Shown here: positions 6,286 to 6,795 of the stretch, one piece after another
Position numbering within the stretch: the stretch's first letter is position 1
How the letters are laid out: each line of letters starts with the position of its first letter
Assembly (NCBI GenBank): GCA_028696755.1
Contig: JAQVGK010000195.1
Span: 1 to 6,795, forward strand
Reading direction: 5' to 3'
Source of the DNA: Bacteroidales bacterium
GTDB lineage: Bacteria > Bacteroidota > Bacteroidia > Bacteroidales > ML635J-15
DNA length: 6,795 bases
Notes under the pieces: generated by a model
Database searches by the model: none
The model's input: only the letters and a program-made list of their open reading frames with translations
Told to the model about the DNA's origin: nothing
Translations under genes and position numbers: made by a program

Positions 6286-6795
6286 ATGAAAAGTCAATTT
6301 TATAAAATTTTACTCACTGTTGTTCTTGTGATTTTTACTTTCGGGGCAGCAAAATCACAATTTAAAATAGATGTATACGCTGGAATGGCCGTTAACCCAA
6401 TCGATCAGCCTTACCTGCTCTCGTTCGGACATTCCCCATACTTTCAGTATCATAACTTTTTTGCCCAGTATTCATTTGAAATGAATATAAATCAGCGAAA
6501 TGTTAAAGCATTTAATGCAATTAACGCTAATCTAGGATATAGCTTTACGCTTAAGCAAAATCCTCTAGATTTATCCTTGTTTTATTGCTATAAACCTGTA
6601 AGTTCTGTTTTGAATATCAATAATACTGGAATAAAGCTCACTTATGAACTAAAAAAGTGGTTTTTCGCATTAGGTAACAATTTTAATATTTACAAATACA
6701 ACGACAATGCTGCTGAGACTTATGGAATTAACGATAACGATGTGCTAATAGAAGCAGCTAATTTGATGTATTCTGTAAAGTATAATTTCAGAGAA
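6286..6795 (+). CDS. exported, probable outer-membrane beta-barrel protein (3' end cut off)
   Basis: The reading frame is open from the ATG at 6286 to the window end, giving 170 residues without a stop, so the gene is partial here. The N-terminus MKSQFYK is followed by a hydrophobic core (8-20) and a typical Bacteroidota signal-peptidase I site, AKS|Q (cleavage after S24). The mature part alternates polar and aromatic/hydrophobic residues in strand-like blocks: KIDVYAGMAV, FFAQYSFEMNI, AINANLGYSFTL, DLSLFYCYK, GIKLTYEL and KWFFALGNNFNIYKY, separated by turns rich in Asn, Asp and Pro. This is the pattern of an outer-membrane barrel. The specific family and cargo cannot be named without the missing end. 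It has its own TAnnTTTG element and is divergent from the small hypothetical gene. Confidence 0.8.
   Translation, partial: MKSQFYKILLTVVLVIFTFGAAKSQFKIDVYAGMAVNPIDQPYLLSFGHSPYFQYHNFFAQYSFEMNINQRNVKAFNAINANLGYSFTLKQNPLDLSLFYCYKPVSSVLNINNTGIKLTYELKKWFFALGNNFNIYKYNDNAAETYGINDNDVLIEAANLMYSVKYNFRE

Overview
The window looks like a chromosomal segment from a member of the Bacteroidota, most plausibly an anaerobic or facultative marine or sediment type; the genus cannot be fixed from the sequence. The grounds are an AT-rich background, almost no Shine-Dalgarno sequences before the starts, several matches to the Bacteroidota -7 promoter element TAnnTTTG 14 to 40 bases before start codons, a signal peptide ending in the typical xKS|Q form, and a DUF4197-type lipoprotein.

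Layout, left to right. (1) A minus-strand NAD(P)-dependent epimerase/dehydratase-like SDR protein, complete, whose stop codon lies at the very left edge (3-1031). (2) A short spacer with no confident feature (1032-1262). (3) A minus-strand two-gene unit, read right to left: a DUF4197-family lipoprotein (2596-3360), then after 37 bases a secreted protein of unknown function (1263-2558). A TTTG-N22-TAnnTTTG promoter precedes the lipoprotein gene. (4) A 715-base gene-free stretch (3361-4075). Its middle (about 3528-3798) is GC-richer and full of interrupted palindromes and looks like a composite intergenic repeat; its right end carries the probable pckA promoter. (5) pckA, an ATP-type phosphoenolpyruvate carboxykinase with all catalytic and metal-binding residues present but several changes at usually conserved neighbouring positions (4076-5737). 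(6) A strong hairpin terminator between convergent genes (5759-5786). (7) A small minus-strand protein of unknown function (5807-6184, alternative start at 6235). (8) A short divergent promoter region, then the first 170 codons of a plus-strand exported, probably outer-membrane beta-barrel, protein that runs off the right edge (6286-6795).

The genes do not form one pathway. PEPCK links oxaloacetate and phosphoenolpyruvate in central metabolism. The lipoprotein and its downstream neighbour are both cell-envelope or secreted proteins and probably share a transcript. The last gene is also an envelope protein. No phage, CRISPR, toxin-antitoxin or complete insertion sequence was found. The least explained parts are the palindromic island at 3528-3798 and the lipoprotein/secreted protein pair.
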